Assembly (NCBI GenBank): GCA_019358945.1
Contig: JAHHIE010000012.1
Location: 1-64,000, forward strand
From: Stenomitos rutilans HA7619-LM2
GTDB taxonomy: Bacteria > Cyanobacteriota > Cyanobacteriia > Leptolyngbyales > Leptolyngbyaceae
Length of the DNA: 64,000 nucleotides
Direction of reading: 5' to 3'
Below, piece after piece: positions 10,099-20,033 of this stretch. Each line of letters starts with the position of its first letter. Position 1 is the first letter of the stretch. The position numbers were made by a program, and so were the translations under genes. The notes below the pieces were generated by a model, which worked only from the letters and a program-made list of their open reading frames with translations, had not been told where the DNA came from and searched no databases.

Positions 10099-10325
10099 GA
10101 GGCAAAAGGTAGAAGGCAGAAGGCAGAAGGATGAGGAGTAAAGTAAGCTGAACAGGCTAGATGGGCTGAAAGCTGATGGCTGACCGCTAACCGCTGACCG
10201 CTGATCGCTTTTAGAGAGTGTCAGTTTAATTGAAAGCTTCTACTAGTCAACAAGATCCACCACAGGTTGCATTACGGTTGCCCATCCAATCTCTAAAGTT
10301 GAGATGACCGTTTCGCAACACTTGT
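10099..10325. repeat. Dispersed short repeats between glk and the antiporter gene
   Basis: Tandem AGGCAGA and GGCAGAAGG units at about 10105-10130 are followed by GCTGATGGCTGACCGCTAACC-type units at about 10170-10210. Both families recur in other gaps, for example around 23810-23845, 30840-30970 and 43385-43475. They resemble the short tandem repeats typical of cyanobacterial intergenic DNA. Confidence 0.7.
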
Positions 10326-11573
10326 GTGGATATCTACATTCTTGACCTACTGGTCATTGGCTTGCTGCTGCTGCTAGTTACGCTAGGGTCGGGATGGATT
10401 GCTCGCTTGCCCATTTCCTATGCGCTCATTTACCTGGTTGTTGGTATCACACTCAGTCCTTATGGCTTTAACTTAATTCAACTCCGTCCCGATGCGAAAT
10501 TTCTAGAGCGCATGACGGAGTTTGTCGTTTTAGTCTCGCTTTTTGGCTGCGGCTTGAAGATGAACCGCCCCCTTAAAGCGTGGGCGTGGAACTCGACCAT
10601 TCGACTCATTGGCTTTCTGATGCCCCTTTCTATTTTTGCGGTGGCGGCGATCGCACACTGGCTGTTGCAGCTCAACTGGGGGGCTGCCGTTCTACTGGGC
10701 GCAATTCTGGCACCAACCGATCCGGTATTGGCATCAGAGGTGCAGCTAGAAGGTCTCTGCGATCGAGATGAATTGCGGTTTGGTCTCACGTCTGAGGGTG
10801 GCTTAAACGACGCTCTTGCATTTCCATTCGTCTACTTTGGGTTGCGGTGGCTTGAGGACGATCAGTGGCAAAACTGGTTTGCACAATGGGCCGCTGTCAA
10901 TGTCCTTTGGGCGATCGTGGCTGGTATTGGGATGGGTATTGGAGTGGCACGCTGCATTGGATGGATCGATCGCTCCCTGCAACGCTACCGACCAGCGGAT
11001 GAGTTAATCGAAGACTTTGTTGCGCTTGCCACGATTCTGGTGACTTACTCGCTGACAGAGTTAATTCATGGCTATGGCTTTGCAGCCGTCTTCGTTGCTG
11101 GGATGGTGATGCAGCGACGGGTTGCTAGCCCAGATAAGTCCAACTCTCAGTTGCGCTTTATTTCGCGTCTCGAAAAGTTAACCGAGGTGGGCGCGATTCT
11201 CATTCTAGGTTCGATGCTACGGCTGGAGCCGATCGTTCAGTTTGCCGCTCCGGCTCTCTTGATTGCAGGGCTACTGCTTTTTGTGATTCGTCCCTTAGGC
11301 ACCTGGATCAGCACGATCGGCGCACCCATTCACCCTGCAACGCGCTGGCTCTTTGGCTGGTTTGGCATCCGTGGAGTGGGTTCTCTTTACTATTTAACCT
11401 ACGCGTTTGGGCACGGACTACGAGGGCAAACAGGAGAACTCATTGCCTGGATCACCTTTATAACCGTTGTGCTTTCGGTGGTGCTGCATGGCATCAGTTC
11501 CACCCCTCTCATGACATGGTATGAGCGACGGATTGAGCATAAAGCTCCTCAAAAAGAGTCTTTTGAGTCGTAA
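10326..11573 (+). CDS. Cation:proton antiporter (CPA1/NhaP-like)
   Basis: A 415-residue inner membrane protein with about 12 hydrophobic segments, starting at GTG. It is an Na+/H+ or K+/H+ exchanger of the CPA1 type. The ion-binding core is visible as GAILAPTDPVLASEV (a TD pair in the unwound helix) and SEGGLNDALAFPFVYFGL (the ND motif). A conserved Arg lies in GWFGIRGVGSLYYL near the C-terminus. There is no long cytoplasmic C-terminal domain. It probably acts in pH and salt homeostasis. The precise ion cannot be read from sequence. Confidence 0.88.
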   Translation: MDIYILDLLVIGLLLLLVTLGSGWIARLPISYALIYLVVGITLSPYGFNLIQLRPDAKFLERMTEFVVLVSLFGCGLKMNRPLKAWAWNSTIRLIGFLMPLSIFAVAAIAHWLLQLNWGAAVLLGAILAPTDPVLASEVQLEGLCDRDELRFGLTSEGGLNDALAFPFVYFGLRWLEDDQWQNWFAQWAAVNVLWAIVAGIGMGIGVARCIGWIDRSLQRYRPADELIEDFVALATILVTYSLTELIHGYGFAAVFVAGMVMQRRVASPDKSNSQLRFISRLEKLTEVGAILILGSMLRLEPIVQFAAPALLIAGLLLFVIRPLGTWISTIGAPIHPATRWLFGWFGIRGVGSLYYLTYAFGHGLRGQTGELIAWITFITVVLSVVLHGISSTPLMTWYERRIEHKAPQKESFES

Positions 11574-11688
11574 TCCGTGCAACCTGTAGCGTTTTTTCAA
11601 ATCTACCAAATGGTAGAGCAGTTCTTAACACAACATCGTTACAGTAAATTTTGTTCATGTTTGTTAACACTGTTAAGGAGTGCTAAAC

Positions 11689-12399
11689 ATGCGAAACGTT
11701 CATCGCCCGACCCTGTTCCAATCCTTTTCCATACTCGTAAGTGTTGCTGGGCTAGGAGTGGTTAGCGTCCCCGCGATCGCTCAAATGTCACCCAGTCCAG
11801 AGCAGTCTCCCGCAGGCAGCGTGCAAACGTCGCCCACTCAGGCTCCTGTCGAAGTTCAGCCTGGTAGCACCATTCAAGCTCCCGCAGGCACAACCCAACC
11901 TATTGATCCCACTCAACCGCCTGCTACCAGCACACCAGGTGCCTCAACTAGCAATCTGACTCTTTCTGAGCTGCTTCAAAAAGGAGCTAGCACAGGCTCG
12001 TTCAAAACTCTGGCTAAAGCCGTGCAGGCAGCCGGGTTAGAGCAAACCTTGAGCGAGAGCAATGGAGCTTTCACCGTGTTTGCTCCCACCGATGAAGCCT
12101 TCGCGGCCCTTCCAGCAGGCACACTTGAAAAACTGCTGAAGCCAGAAAACAAAGCGCTTTTGAGACAAGTTCTGGCTTACCATGTCGCCCCCACTGAGTT
12201 GCCTTCAAGCGACCTTAAGACGGGCTTGGTCAAAACGCTGGGTGGTGGTCTTGCGGTGAAGGTCAGCGCAGGCAAAGTCGTTGTGAACAATGCCACTGTG
12301 ATTCAACCCGATATTGAGGCTTCTAACGGCGTTGTGCATGCGATCGATCGCGTTCTGATTTCGCCCACTGTTAAGCAGCGCTTGATTTCGCTGAAGTAG
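11689..12399 (+). CDS. Secreted fasciclin (FAS1) domain protein
   Basis: A 236-residue secreted protein. The start is the ATG at 11689, preceded by AAGGAG nine bases upstream; a GTG at 11680 overlaps that site and is unlikely. Residues about 1-31 form a signal peptide ending AIAQ. A Pro/Thr/Gln-rich linker (about 32-85) follows. The C-terminal part is one complete FAS1 domain with the H1 motif FTVFAPTDEAFAALP and the H2-like VVHAIDRVL. FAS1 proteins mediate adhesion at cell surfaces and in the matrix. A clear intrinsic terminator follows at 12445. Confidence 0.9.
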   Translation: MRNVHRPTLFQSFSILVSVAGLGVVSVPAIAQMSPSPEQSPAGSVQTSPTQAPVEVQPGSTIQAPAGTTQPIDPTQPPATSTPGASTSNLTLSELLQKGASTGSFKTLAKAVQAAGLEQTLSESNGAFTVFAPTDEAFAALPAGTLEKLLKPENKALLRQVLAYHVAPTELPSSDLKTGLVKTLGGGLAVKVSAGKVVVNNATVIQPDIEASNGVVHAIDRVLISPTVKQRLISLK

Positions 12400-12444
12400 T
12401 GGCTGATGCACTAAGCGATCGGATATTTGAACACGTGTGAAGCT

Positions 12445-12482
12445 AGGGCAGGAATGGCGATCGCTGTTCCTGCTCTTTTTTA
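12445..12482 (+). terminator. Intrinsic terminator after the fasciclin gene
   Basis: The arms AGGGCAGGAA and TTCCTGCTCT pair with one G-U wobble around a loop containing the HIP1 octamer. Six or more T residues follow. Confidence 0.8.
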
Positions 12483-12672
12483 ACCGGGTGCGTTGATGGG
12501 CGATGAGAACCCCCTCATCTTATTTGTGCGATCTCACAGCCGTTTTCGTTTGGATGCACCACACCCGGTACCGTTCGGCTGAGCACTCACGTCGAAGCCC
12601 TAGACCCTGCATCCATTCTCAATCAGACTGCGGCTTAGTCGATCGAGAACCGCTGTCTTTGTGCGATCGCGG

Positions 12673-14148
12673 CTAAAACTTCCGTGTCCAATCCTGCCAA
12701 CGTTCTACCACAACCTTCGTTTGCGTAAAAAACTCAACCGCCTGATGCCCTTGCCCGTGTAAATCGCCAAAGAAGCTGTCTTTCCAACCGCTGAAGGGGA
12801 AAAAGGCCATCGGAGCCGCCACACCAATATTGATACCAATATTCCCAGCATCCACCTCGTAGCGAAACTTACGCGCTGCCCCACCATTAGTAGTAAACAA
12901 GCAGGCCATGTTGCCATATTGCCCCTGGTTGATCAGCGCGATCGCCTCATCCAATGTATCAACATGCATCAAACTCAGCACAGGGCCAAAAATTTCAGTG
13001 CGGGCAACGTCGCCCAGTGGATTGACATCTTGTAAAACAGTGGGTCGTACAAAGTAGCCAGCTTCATAACCAGCAATTTTGGGCTGACGACCATCCACCA
13101 GAATCGATGCCCCTTCATCAATCCCTTTTTGAATCAAGCCTTCAATGCGGGTCTGGCTTTGAGGGGTGATCACTGGCCCCATTTGCACACCGTCGTCCAG
13201 ACCATAGCCTACGGTACGCGTTTGAGCCACATCGGCGATCGCATCGGTAAAGGGTTGACGGGCATCGCCAATGGTGAGCGCGATCGAAGCGGCTAGACAA
13301 CGCTGCCCCGCACACCCAAACGCACTATCCGCCATAATGCGAGTTGTCATCGTCATATCAGCATCCGGCAGAATCACAACCGGATTTTTTGCTCCGCCTT
13401 GGCATTGGGCACGCTTACCGTTTGCCGCCGCACGACTGTAAACATATTTAGCAACAGGCGTAGAGCCGACGAAACTGATGGCCCGAATCAATGGATGATC
13501 GAGAATGGCATCCACGATCGCTTTATCACCATTCACCAGATTCACCACTCCTCTAGGCAGCCCTGTTTGTTCCAGCAGATGCATCACCGCTTGCAGGGTG
13601 AGGGGCACACGCTCAGACGGTTTGAGAATGGTGGTATTGCCACAGGCGATCGCGTAGGGCATAAACCAAAACGGAATCATCCCCGGAAAGTTGAACGGCG
13701 CAATCACCGCTGTGACGCCAAGCGGCTGACGAATCATGCTTTCGTCAATGCCCTTTGCGATATCTTCAGAGTTGTAGCCCTGCATGAGGACGGGAATGCC
13801 ACAGGCAACCTCGACGTTTTCGATCGCCCGTCGCAATTCACCCTTCGACTCGGCGAACGTCTTGCCGCATTCCTGCGTAATCGTCTGTGCCAGGGCATCA
13901 AGATGATCTTCTAATAAACCCTTGAGCTTGAAAAGATATTGGATGCGCTCTGTTGCGGGTGTGCGTCGCCAGGAAACAAATGCTGCTGCTGCCGCCTGTA
14001 CCGCTTCGTCCACTTCATTGGCTGGCGATAAGGGCACCGTTGCCAATGTCTCGGTCGTCGCTGGATTCAGCACGTCTAGATACGTCGTAGCCGTTGACGT
14101 AGACCATGCACCGTTGATGTAGTTCTTAAGAGCGGTAGATACACCCAT
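12673..14148 (-). CDS. mmsA: CoA-acylating methylmalonate/malonate semialdehyde dehydrogenase
   Basis: A 491-residue aldehyde dehydrogenase of the MmsA type, which oxidises methylmalonate or malonate semialdehyde to propionyl- or acetyl-CoA with NAD and CoA. Diagnostic segments are [20 protein letters not shown], the [15 protein letters not shown] stretch, the catalytic-Cys segment [20 protein letters not shown] and the MmsA-specific [19 protein letters not shown]. The start is placed at ATG 14148 ([15 protein letters not shown]); the frame extends to a GTG at 14187 that adds an unusual hydrophobic leader. The aminotransferase at 4743-6089 makes the kind of semialdehyde this enzyme uses, but the two are 6.5 kb apart. 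A succinate semialdehyde role is less likely given the MmsA signatures. Confidence 0.88.
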   Translation of the reverse strand: MGVSTALKNYINGAWSTSTATTYLDVLNPATTETLATVPLSPANEVDEAVQAAAAAFVSWRRTPATERIQYLFKLKGLLEDHLDALAQTITQECGKTFAESKGELRRAIENVEVACGIPVLMQGYNSEDIAKGIDESMIRQPLGVTAVIAPFNFPGMIPFWFMPYAIACGNTTILKPSERVPLTLQAVMHLLEQTGLPRGVVNLVNGDKAIVDAILDHPLIRAISFVGSTPVAKYVYSRAAANGKRAQCQGGAKNPVVILPDADMTMTTRIMADSAFGCAGQRCLAASIALTIGDARQPFTDAIADVAQTRTVGYGLDDGVQMGPVITPQSQTRIEGLIQKGIDEGASILVDGRQPKIAGYEAGYFVRPTVLQDVNPLGDVARTEIFGPVLSLMHVDTLDEAIALINQGQYGNMACLFTTNGGAARKFRYEVDAGNIGINIGVAAPMAFFPFSGWKDSFFGDLHGQGHQAVEFFTQTKVVVERWQDWTRKF

Positions 14149-14394
14149 ACGTTGTTCTTGAGTTTGCAGAAGAATGACAACCACCACGACCTGTCGATCG
14201 CGCGGCGTGATCCAACAGCGTTTCTAGCCTGCGCCGTTGGGCAGATGCTTCAGTCTAACGTCACTCTCTGCGATCGGTGGTAGTATTGCGGCTTCTACGG
14301 ATACAAGCGATGCTTAAATCTACTGACAAAACGCCAACTCCACCTTCTTATCAAGCAGCATTCATGCCATTCGTCTCAAAAAGACCGTGCATCA

Positions 14395-14916
14395 TTAATT
14401 ACCCAAATTTTCAAAGGAGCCAGTACATGATGGGCCAGCTTCTGGCGCAAACGTAACGCCAGAGGCATCACCCGCTTGGGGTTTCTGAGATTGACAGAGT
14501 ACCGCCAGCGTCGTCAATTCACCACCCACTACACCAGTCGTACTGCCCACACTCACCCCACCTACATGCGCCCGCAGCGAAAGCGTGTTCTGGGGATAAG
14601 AAACATTGGTCGCAGCCGTGCTGGTGTTGTCTTGAATGGCGTAGGTATAGTTTGTCGTTTGAGTTTTGATGCCCAAACCCAATAGCGAGAAATCGTTTGT
14701 GAATGTATTTTGCTCAAGAAAGTACGCCTGATGAGCGCGGTTCAGCGAACCAATGTACTGCTTTGATTCGGTTTCTTTCGCTTTGTTAGCCTGATTCAAG
14801 AACGAGGGGAGTGCGATCGCCGATAGAACGCCAACAATCACAATTACAACCAGCAGTTCAATTAAGGTAAAACCTTCAGGTGGATTAGGGGTGGATTTAC
14901 GGAGAGACGGTTTCAT
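14395..14916 (-). CDS. Type IV pilin-like protein (PilA/GspG type)
   Basis: A 173-residue prepilin. The leader KSTPNPPEG is followed by the cleavage site G^FTLIELLVVIVIVGVLSAIA with Glu at +5, the classic class III signal cut and methylated by PilD. After the N-terminal helix, the sequence KETESKQYIGSLNRAHQAYFLEQNTF and a C-terminal Cys pair match cyanobacterial pilin-like proteins. It would be assembled into a type IV pilus or pseudopilus used in motility or uptake. It stands alone. The lipoprotein at 43535 shares the pattern of its globular half. Confidence 0.9.
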   Translation of the reverse strand: MKPSLRKSTPNPPEGFTLIELLVVIVIVGVLSAIALPSFLNQANKAKETESKQYIGSLNRAHQAYFLEQNTFTNDFSLLGLGIKTQTTNYTYAIQDNTSTAATNVSYPQNTLSLRAHVGGVSVGSTTGVVGGELTTLAVLCQSQKPQAGDASGVTFAPEAGPSCTGSFENLGN

Positions 14917-15538
14917 GGATTGCTCTTGTAGTCAATAGAGAGTGAAGTACTTAGGAGATGCAACCCGTACCAATGCAGGCTTTGAATGGGATCTCAAATC
15001 AACATTGCTAAAGTCATTGAAGCGTGTCTTTCTTAACGGATTATCAGCAATTCTACTGAGGGCAACAAGCCAGAAGTCCTCAAGTTTATAGACTCTTGAC
15101 AAGCTAATACTTAGGGTTCATCGGTGCTACATAGCTCGGCATAGGTGTTTCAAGGCTTACATGCTTACAGCCCTTACGCCCAAGGGGTTTGAATGACCAA
15201 AGCCGTAGTACCAGCAGGACTGTTTTCAGTCCAGATTTAGAGTCAAAGCAAGCAAACGATTGACCAATGCTTAGAAAGATCGGCAGTTTGGCTGAGAATG
15301 CTGACAAGTAGCCAGGGAATCTTAAATGCAGAACTCTGGGTGTAACGATGTTTTCTTTGCTACTGCTAACGTTGATGACTGGCTTTACGATCTATCGCGT
15401 GTTGCTGCTTTCACACAAGCGTGTATGAACTAAACAAACCATTTGTGTGTTGAAACAGAAATGATGCAATATGCTTAAGCGCTACTCAATCCTCAGCACT
15501 CTTTCAACCGACATTACAAAACTTCTGATGTGCTAAAT
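14917..15538. other. Gap upstream of the pilin gene
   Basis: About 620 bases. I see no supported gene. One 67-codon frame at 15104-15307 (minus) has no recognisable features and no ribosome-binding site. The pilin promoter should lie just above 14916, but I could not identify clear -35 and -10 elements. Confidence 0.4.
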
Positions 15539-17251
15539 TTACAGACCAGTTGCGTCCGGAGGAGGCAATTCGCCGAGAATCGTGAAGCGGACGTGATTAA
15601 TCGCCAACTCGCCGATCGACACATCTACTCCATCATTCTGGGTCGTCATGGTTTCAAATGGAATGCCCTTGCCAATTTCGGCGTGATACCAGGGCAACCC
15701 CATAAAAAATCGGGTTGGATATGGCCCCCGCTCAACCACATCATCAGGGTTTGATTCCATCGGCAGCCAGCCATAGCCAGGAACGTAAAACTCAATCCAA
15801 ACGTGGTTATAGTCCGGCTCTAGCGGAACGTTATGCTGTTCGGCTTTGGCAGGGCACTTGTAACGACCAACAGTACGACAGGCGATGCCATTTAACCGTG
15901 CTAGCGCTAGCAACACACCCACATATTCGCCACAGGAACCAACGCCTCTCTCCCACACGACATCAGGCGTATCAATATGAGGCGTGAGGCTGTAGGAAAG
16001 GCGATCGTACACGTAATTGCGAATCTTTAAGATCTTTCGCAACAGATTAGTTTCGGTGCCGATCGCGGCCTTAGCGGCTTGCTGAATTACGGGTATATCC
16101 ATTGCCAGCTCGTCATCATCCACAAGATAACGGTCATGAAAATCGGCGGGCATGGCAGGTAATGTCTCCACATCATCTGGCGTCAAGGCATACTTAATGC
16201 CACGCACCTCCAGCAGTGCTTTCCAGCCAAAGACCTGCCGTTCTTGCGCTTTGAGCTTATTGAAGTGGAAGACAGCAACCCGCTGCCCATCTTGTAGTTC
16301 TTCGGTAAAGGGAAGGCCGATCGCATCAACGCGCAGAATTTTTTGGCGATGCGTTTCAGTCGGTAAGGCAATCCGCCATTCCAGGTTGTGGATCTCGACT
16401 TCTTCTAACGGTAGTAGCTCCTCTGCATAAGACATCTCAATCAAATAGCCGTTAGACAAGGTGTAGCGGTCTTTGGCATTGTGCTGAATGTAGAGCGGGT
16501 GGATGAAGGTACGATCGCGGAACGTGAGTTCTAGCGGCTCTTCTAGATTGTTTGGGTTATCTCGAATATAGGGTTCTTCACCTGCGTAGGAGACATAAAG
16601 AATATCCCGTCCCTCGTCTGGAGAGGGGTAAAACGTCAGCCCAGTCGGAAATTCAAAAGGCGTTAACACGCAAAACTGCTGTTCACCCGTCGCTCGATCG
16701 AGGCAGTACACGGTTTGCTCTAGGCGATCGCACACCCAAAGCTCTTCACCGCGAACTGCCAGGTTAGCAACACCCACACCGGGCATAGGCAAGCGAGTAA
16801 TTAACCGTCGTGACTGACGCTCAAAAATCGAGATATACCCTTCTTTTTGACTGGCAATATAGACCGTTGATTCCCAGACAGCAATGCCATCAACCTCGTA
16901 AGGCATGGTGACAAAAAGCTGCGGCAAAAAGTCATCAACGCTGCAAACGTAAACATTTTCTTCGCGCGCAAACCAAAGACTCGACTGCCAGACCGCTAAC
17001 CCAGTCGCACCAATAAAATCCTCTACCTGACAGGAATTAACGATCGTTGCATTGTCAGTAGCAGGGTCAATCCTTAGCACATAGCCCCGTATCGAATCGA
17101 GTGCCACAAGAGACTCGCCTAAAACCGCAAGTCCTTGAATGGCGTAAGCTCCCAAGGGCCGAACGGTACGCGACCAAACGTCCTGTGCAGAAGGGGGCGT
17201 GGGAATGGAGGCGGAAGACTTAACTACAGACTGTGCGTGGCTCGTTTGCAT
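15539..17251 (-). CDS. Beta-propeller plus transglutaminase-like domain protein
   Basis: A 570-residue protein with two parts. The N-terminal half (about 20-250) is built of blade-like repeats such as GLAVWQSSLWFAREENVYVCS and GIAVWESTVYIASQKEGYIS, consistent with an NHL or SMP-30-like propeller. The C-terminal half (about 385-545) is a transglutaminase-like core. Its catalytic Cys is in GVGSCGEYVGVLLALARLNG, its His in YNHVWIEFYVPGYGW and its Asp/Asn in MESNPDD. Such proteins may be cysteine proteases or cross-linkers. No signal peptide is obvious, so location is unclear. It is monocistronic. The domain call is firm; the substrate is unknown. Confidence 0.8.
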   Translation of the reverse strand: MQTSHAQSVVKSSASIPTPPSAQDVWSRTVRPLGAYAIQGLAVLGESLVALDSIRGYVLRIDPATDNATIVNSCQVEDFIGATGLAVWQSSLWFAREENVYVCSVDDFLPQLFVTMPYEVDGIAVWESTVYIASQKEGYISIFERQSRRLITRLPMPGVGVANLAVRGEELWVCDRLEQTVYCLDRATGEQQFCVLTPFEFPTGLTFYPSPDEGRDILYVSYAGEEPYIRDNPNNLEEPLELTFRDRTFIHPLYIQHNAKDRYTLSNGYLIEMSYAEELLPLEEVEIHNLEWRIALPTETHRQKILRVDAIGLPFTEELQDGQRVAVFHFNKLKAQERQVFGWKALLEVRGIKYALTPDDVETLPAMPADFHDRYLVDDDELAMDIPVIQQAAKAAIGTETNLLRKILKIRNYVYDRLSYSLTPHIDTPDVVWERGVGSCGEYVGVLLALARLNGIACRTVGRYKCPAKAEQHNVPLEPDYNHVWIEFYVPGYGWLPMESNPDDVVERGPYPTRFFMGLPWYHAEIGKGIPFETMTTQNDGVDVSIGELAINHVRFTILGELPPPDATGL

Positions 17252-17681
17252 ATTTGCGGCTTTTCTGTACCGTACCGTTTTGGAATGACTAAAGTGTCGT
17301 CGCCTGCTTTCACTTAATTAATCAGCGAAGGAAACGTGGCAATCCAGCTTTTCGACCAGTACTCAGTGTCTTCATCATAAACACAATCCCTTGAGCAGAT
17401 CTGTATCCAGACAGCTTTCCATAAAATCAATTTGTGGATACGTACAGCGATCTCTGGTCGGGTATCTACGGTCGATCGCTATGCACGCCTTGCGTAGGCT
17501 GGAACAGCACCACTCCTGTCGTCTTTGAGCAAGCCATTAGATCAACAAAGTGAATCAGTAGCCGGAGGAAGATAAGAGTCGCGGTCGAACGACAAATTTA
17601 AAGGGCAGAAACAAGCCCCATTCGTCTTGCTTCTGCCTTGTGCCCCTAGGATTATTCTGGACAAACCAGGCAACTCAGCGG
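17252..17681. other. Gap between two minus-strand genes
   Basis: About 430 bases. Apart from the terminator-like hairpin at 17601-17639 I see nothing definite: no coding frame with a start and no repeats. Confidence 0.4.
17601..17639 (-). terminator. Probable terminator of the small acidic protein gene
   Basis: Read on the minus strand, AGGCAGAAGCAAG and CTTGTTTCTGCCCT pair with one bulge around a short loop, followed by TTTAAATTT. Confidence 0.55.
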
Positions 17682-18023
17682 CTAGCCACCGTAACCAGCT
17701 TGACGGACAACGTCAGAAATTTCTTCTGCATCTTTGACGTGATGGAGCGCTTTCTGGCTGCCATCTGGTTCGTCAACGACAAAGTAAGTGGGTACAACAA
17801 TGTGGTCACCTGTGATGTCAGGCGCGTCAACGGCCACTTGTTGAGCCTTCTCTTCCAAGGATTTGGATTCATCAATACGATCGCCCGGATTGACCGTCAT
17901 GTCAGGGTTGCGATCAAGCGCTTTTCTCTGCTCTTGTTTCTGAGCGGGATCAACTTCCTCAGGGGTCATTGGTTGGTTGATGTCCGCTGCGTTATCGTTC
18001 GGCATAGAGTCTTTGTTCATCAC
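17682..18023 (-). CDS. Small acidic hydrophilic hypothetical protein
   Basis: A 113-residue protein (or 112 from the second Met). It is highly polar and rich in Asp, Glu, Gln and Pro: DINQPMTPEEVDPAQKQEQRK, then PGDRIDESKSLEEKAQQVAV. The C-terminal third is more structured (HIVVPTYFVVDEPDGSQKAL). Such low-complexity hydrophilic proteins are often stress-associated, but there is no specific motif. A hairpin with terminator character follows the stop codon. Confidence 0.6.
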   Translation of the reverse strand: MMNKDSMPNDNAADINQPMTPEEVDPAQKQEQRKALDRNPDMTVNPGDRIDESKSLEEKAQQVAVDAPDITGDHIVVPTYFVVDEPDGSQKALHHVKDAEEISDVVRQAGYGG

Positions 18024-18321
18024 ACAGTCCTCTTCTTATCTCTCATTCCACATTAGAAGGAGAGTTCGAAATGCTCATCTTTCTAACGGAGCGATGTTCG
18101 GTATCTCGCAAGATGGATAGCTAGTTTGCAGCACTTGCGTTTGCGATCGTGGCTTAGCCAAAGGTCTTCTCATACACACCCTCAAAAGTGTCCTGACAAG
18201 GCTTGACAGCATTACTGGTAAACTAATCGCGAATGCACGGTAGAGGAAAACCCAGCTAAAAGGCTATCGTTAGAATCAAGTTTGATGGCTATGGGGCATT
18301 GGTAAACAAGGTAGTAGCGGT

Positions 18322-19518
18322 ATGGATTTGTTGGAGTATCAGGCAAAGGAATTATTTCGCGAAATGGGCATTCCAGTGCTGCCCTCTCAGCGCATCGATC
18401 GCCCTAAAGACTTAAAGGGCCTGACGATCCCTTACCCGGTCGTGCTGAAGTCGCAGGTATATATTGGGGGACGCGGGCGAGTGGGTGGCGTGCGGTTTGT
18501 CGAAAACACGATCGATGCGGTAGCCGCCGCGCAAACGATTTTCAACTTGCCAATTATGGGTGAGTATCCAACAGCGCTGTTGGCAGAAGCCAAGTACGAT
18601 TCCGAACGCGAATTTTATCTAGCAGTTGTTCTCAATCGATCGATTTGTCGCCCTGTGCTGCTGGGGTCGCAGCAGGGTGGTATTGATGTCCAAGCCGCGC
18701 TGGAACGGATGCAGCATGTGGTGGTCGATCAAGAGTTTTCGCCCTTCTATGCCCGCCGTTTAGCGCTCAAAATGGGGCTTCAGGGAGAGTTGATCGAATC
18801 TGTTAGCGCCATGCTAGAGAAGATGTATCGACTTTTTGTCCAACACGACTTAGATCTGGTAGAGATTAATCCTCTAGGCGTTACGACCAGCGGCGAAGTC
18901 ATGGCACTAGACGGCAAAATTACCGTAAATGATGATGCCCTTGCACGACATCCTGCGTTAGCCACTCTCATTGCCAGAACAGACAGTTACGCTGGGCCTC
19001 CGAGCACAGAGCCTGTGACAATGGAACTGGACGGTCAGATTGGCATTTTGTGCAACGGTGCAGGATTGACGATGGCAACGATGGATGCAGTCTCTCAAGC
19101 GGGAGGCAAACCAGCCGCCTTCTTGACGATCGGAGGTGAGACTCAGTGGGATGCAACTCCAGAAAGATTACGTGAACAACTGGAGCGCGGGTTAGAACAG
19201 ATGGCGCAAACAAAATACGTGCGCGTGCTGCTCATCAACTTAGTGAGCGGCCTGATCCCCTGTGATGATATCGCAGGCGTTATTGCCACATATCTACTCA
19301 GCCGAGTACGCAAACCACGCAGCATCAGCGAAATCAGCCCTGAAGCCTTGATTTCTCATGCGACTCGGTTCCCTCAGTTAGTTGTGCGGTTAGTTGGACG
19401 CGATCGGGACTCAGCGCGATCGTGCTTAGAAACGGTTCAAATTTCGTTGATTGACAGTCTGAATGATGCCGTGACCCAAGCTGTGACGCTAGCCAAAACA
19501 CCCGCACGCAATTCGTAG
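18322..19518 (+). CDS. sucC: Succinate-CoA ligase beta subunit (ATP-grasp)
   Basis: A 398-residue protein that starts MDLLEYQAKELFREMGIPV, the typical SucC opening. It has the ATP-grasp lysine region VVLKSQVYIGGRGRVGGVR, the metal-binding segment VEINPLGVTTSGEVMALDGKI and the C-terminal flavodoxin-like domain with GILCNGAGLTMATMDA and FLTIGGE. With SucD it interconverts succinyl-CoA and succinate. SucC alone is not active, and no sucD follows: the next gene is on the opposite strand 15 bases downstream. The partner must be elsewhere, or this paralogue works differently. Confidence 0.85.
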   Translation: MDLLEYQAKELFREMGIPVLPSQRIDRPKDLKGLTIPYPVVLKSQVYIGGRGRVGGVRFVENTIDAVAAAQTIFNLPIMGEYPTALLAEAKYDSEREFYLAVVLNRSICRPVLLGSQQGGIDVQAALERMQHVVVDQEFSPFYARRLALKMGLQGELIESVSAMLEKMYRLFVQHDLDLVEINPLGVTTSGEVMALDGKITVNDDALARHPALATLIARTDSYAGPPSTEPVTMELDGQIGILCNGAGLTMATMDAVSQAGGKPAAFLTIGGETQWDATPERLREQLERGLEQMAQTKYVRVLLINLVSGLIPCDDIAGVIATYLLSRVRKPRSISEISPEALISHATRFPQLVVRLVGRDRDSARSCLETVQISLIDSLNDAVTQAVTLAKTPARNS

Positions 19519-19532
19519 TAAACACTCTGGCA

Positions 19533-20033
19533 TCAGTTCAAATACACTTCGCCATCTGACTCAATGCTAAGTGCTGTCTTATCAATGGCAAAATCAGTAG
19601 TTTCAGTCAGCGTGAGTTCAATCGTGTTGGGAGCCGTTGTAGGCACCTGCGGACTCACGAGCAAAAACCCTCGATCGCGCCGATAGAACGTGACATTAAC
19701 AGGTGTTTTTAGGGCTTGGAGTGTTGCGGTCGATCGTCCGGTCAGCGTTCGCACCTGAGTATCACCGATCACTTGATAGGCGATGTCAGCTCCAGTCTTA
19801 TTGATTAACTTAACGCTAACTAAACCGTTTGCAGGTCTAAGCGTTGCAATCGGAGGCTGTTGTTGACTTGGTAAAGGTGGATTGATTACGGGAGGTGAAG
19901 GGCGCGTTTGTGCACTTGCCTTACCGCTGGATGAAAAAGCGATGATTGGGAAAGCAATCACAACCGAAAACAATAAGCCAGCATAAAAAATATCACCCAA
20001 AGCAGACTTATTCACTTGTAGCGCTTTTGTCAT
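19533..20033 (-). CDS. Membrane-anchored or secreted hypothetical protein
   Basis: About 166 residues from the Met at 20033 (the frame continues to 20093). One hydrophobic segment, DIFYAGLLFSVVIAFPIIAF, is followed by SSSGKASAQ, a plausible signal peptide. A Pro/Gln-rich linker leads to a compact beta-rich domain containing SVKLINKTGADIAYQVIGD and NVTFYRRDRGFLLVSPQVP. It is probably exposed outside the plasma membrane. I do not recognise the family. It converges with sucC, with stop codons close together. Confidence 0.6.
   Translation of the reverse strand: MTKALQVNKSALGDIFYAGLLFSVVIAFPIIAFSSSGKASAQTRPSPPVINPPLPSQQQPPIATLRPANGLVSVKLINKTGADIAYQVIGDTQVRTLTGRSTATLQALKTPVNVTFYRRDRGFLLVSPQVPTTAPNTIELTLTETTDFAIDKTALSIESDGEVYLN

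Noticed and set aside
15104-15307. 67-codon minus-strand frame
   Set aside because: Isolated, no start signal, no recognisable family.
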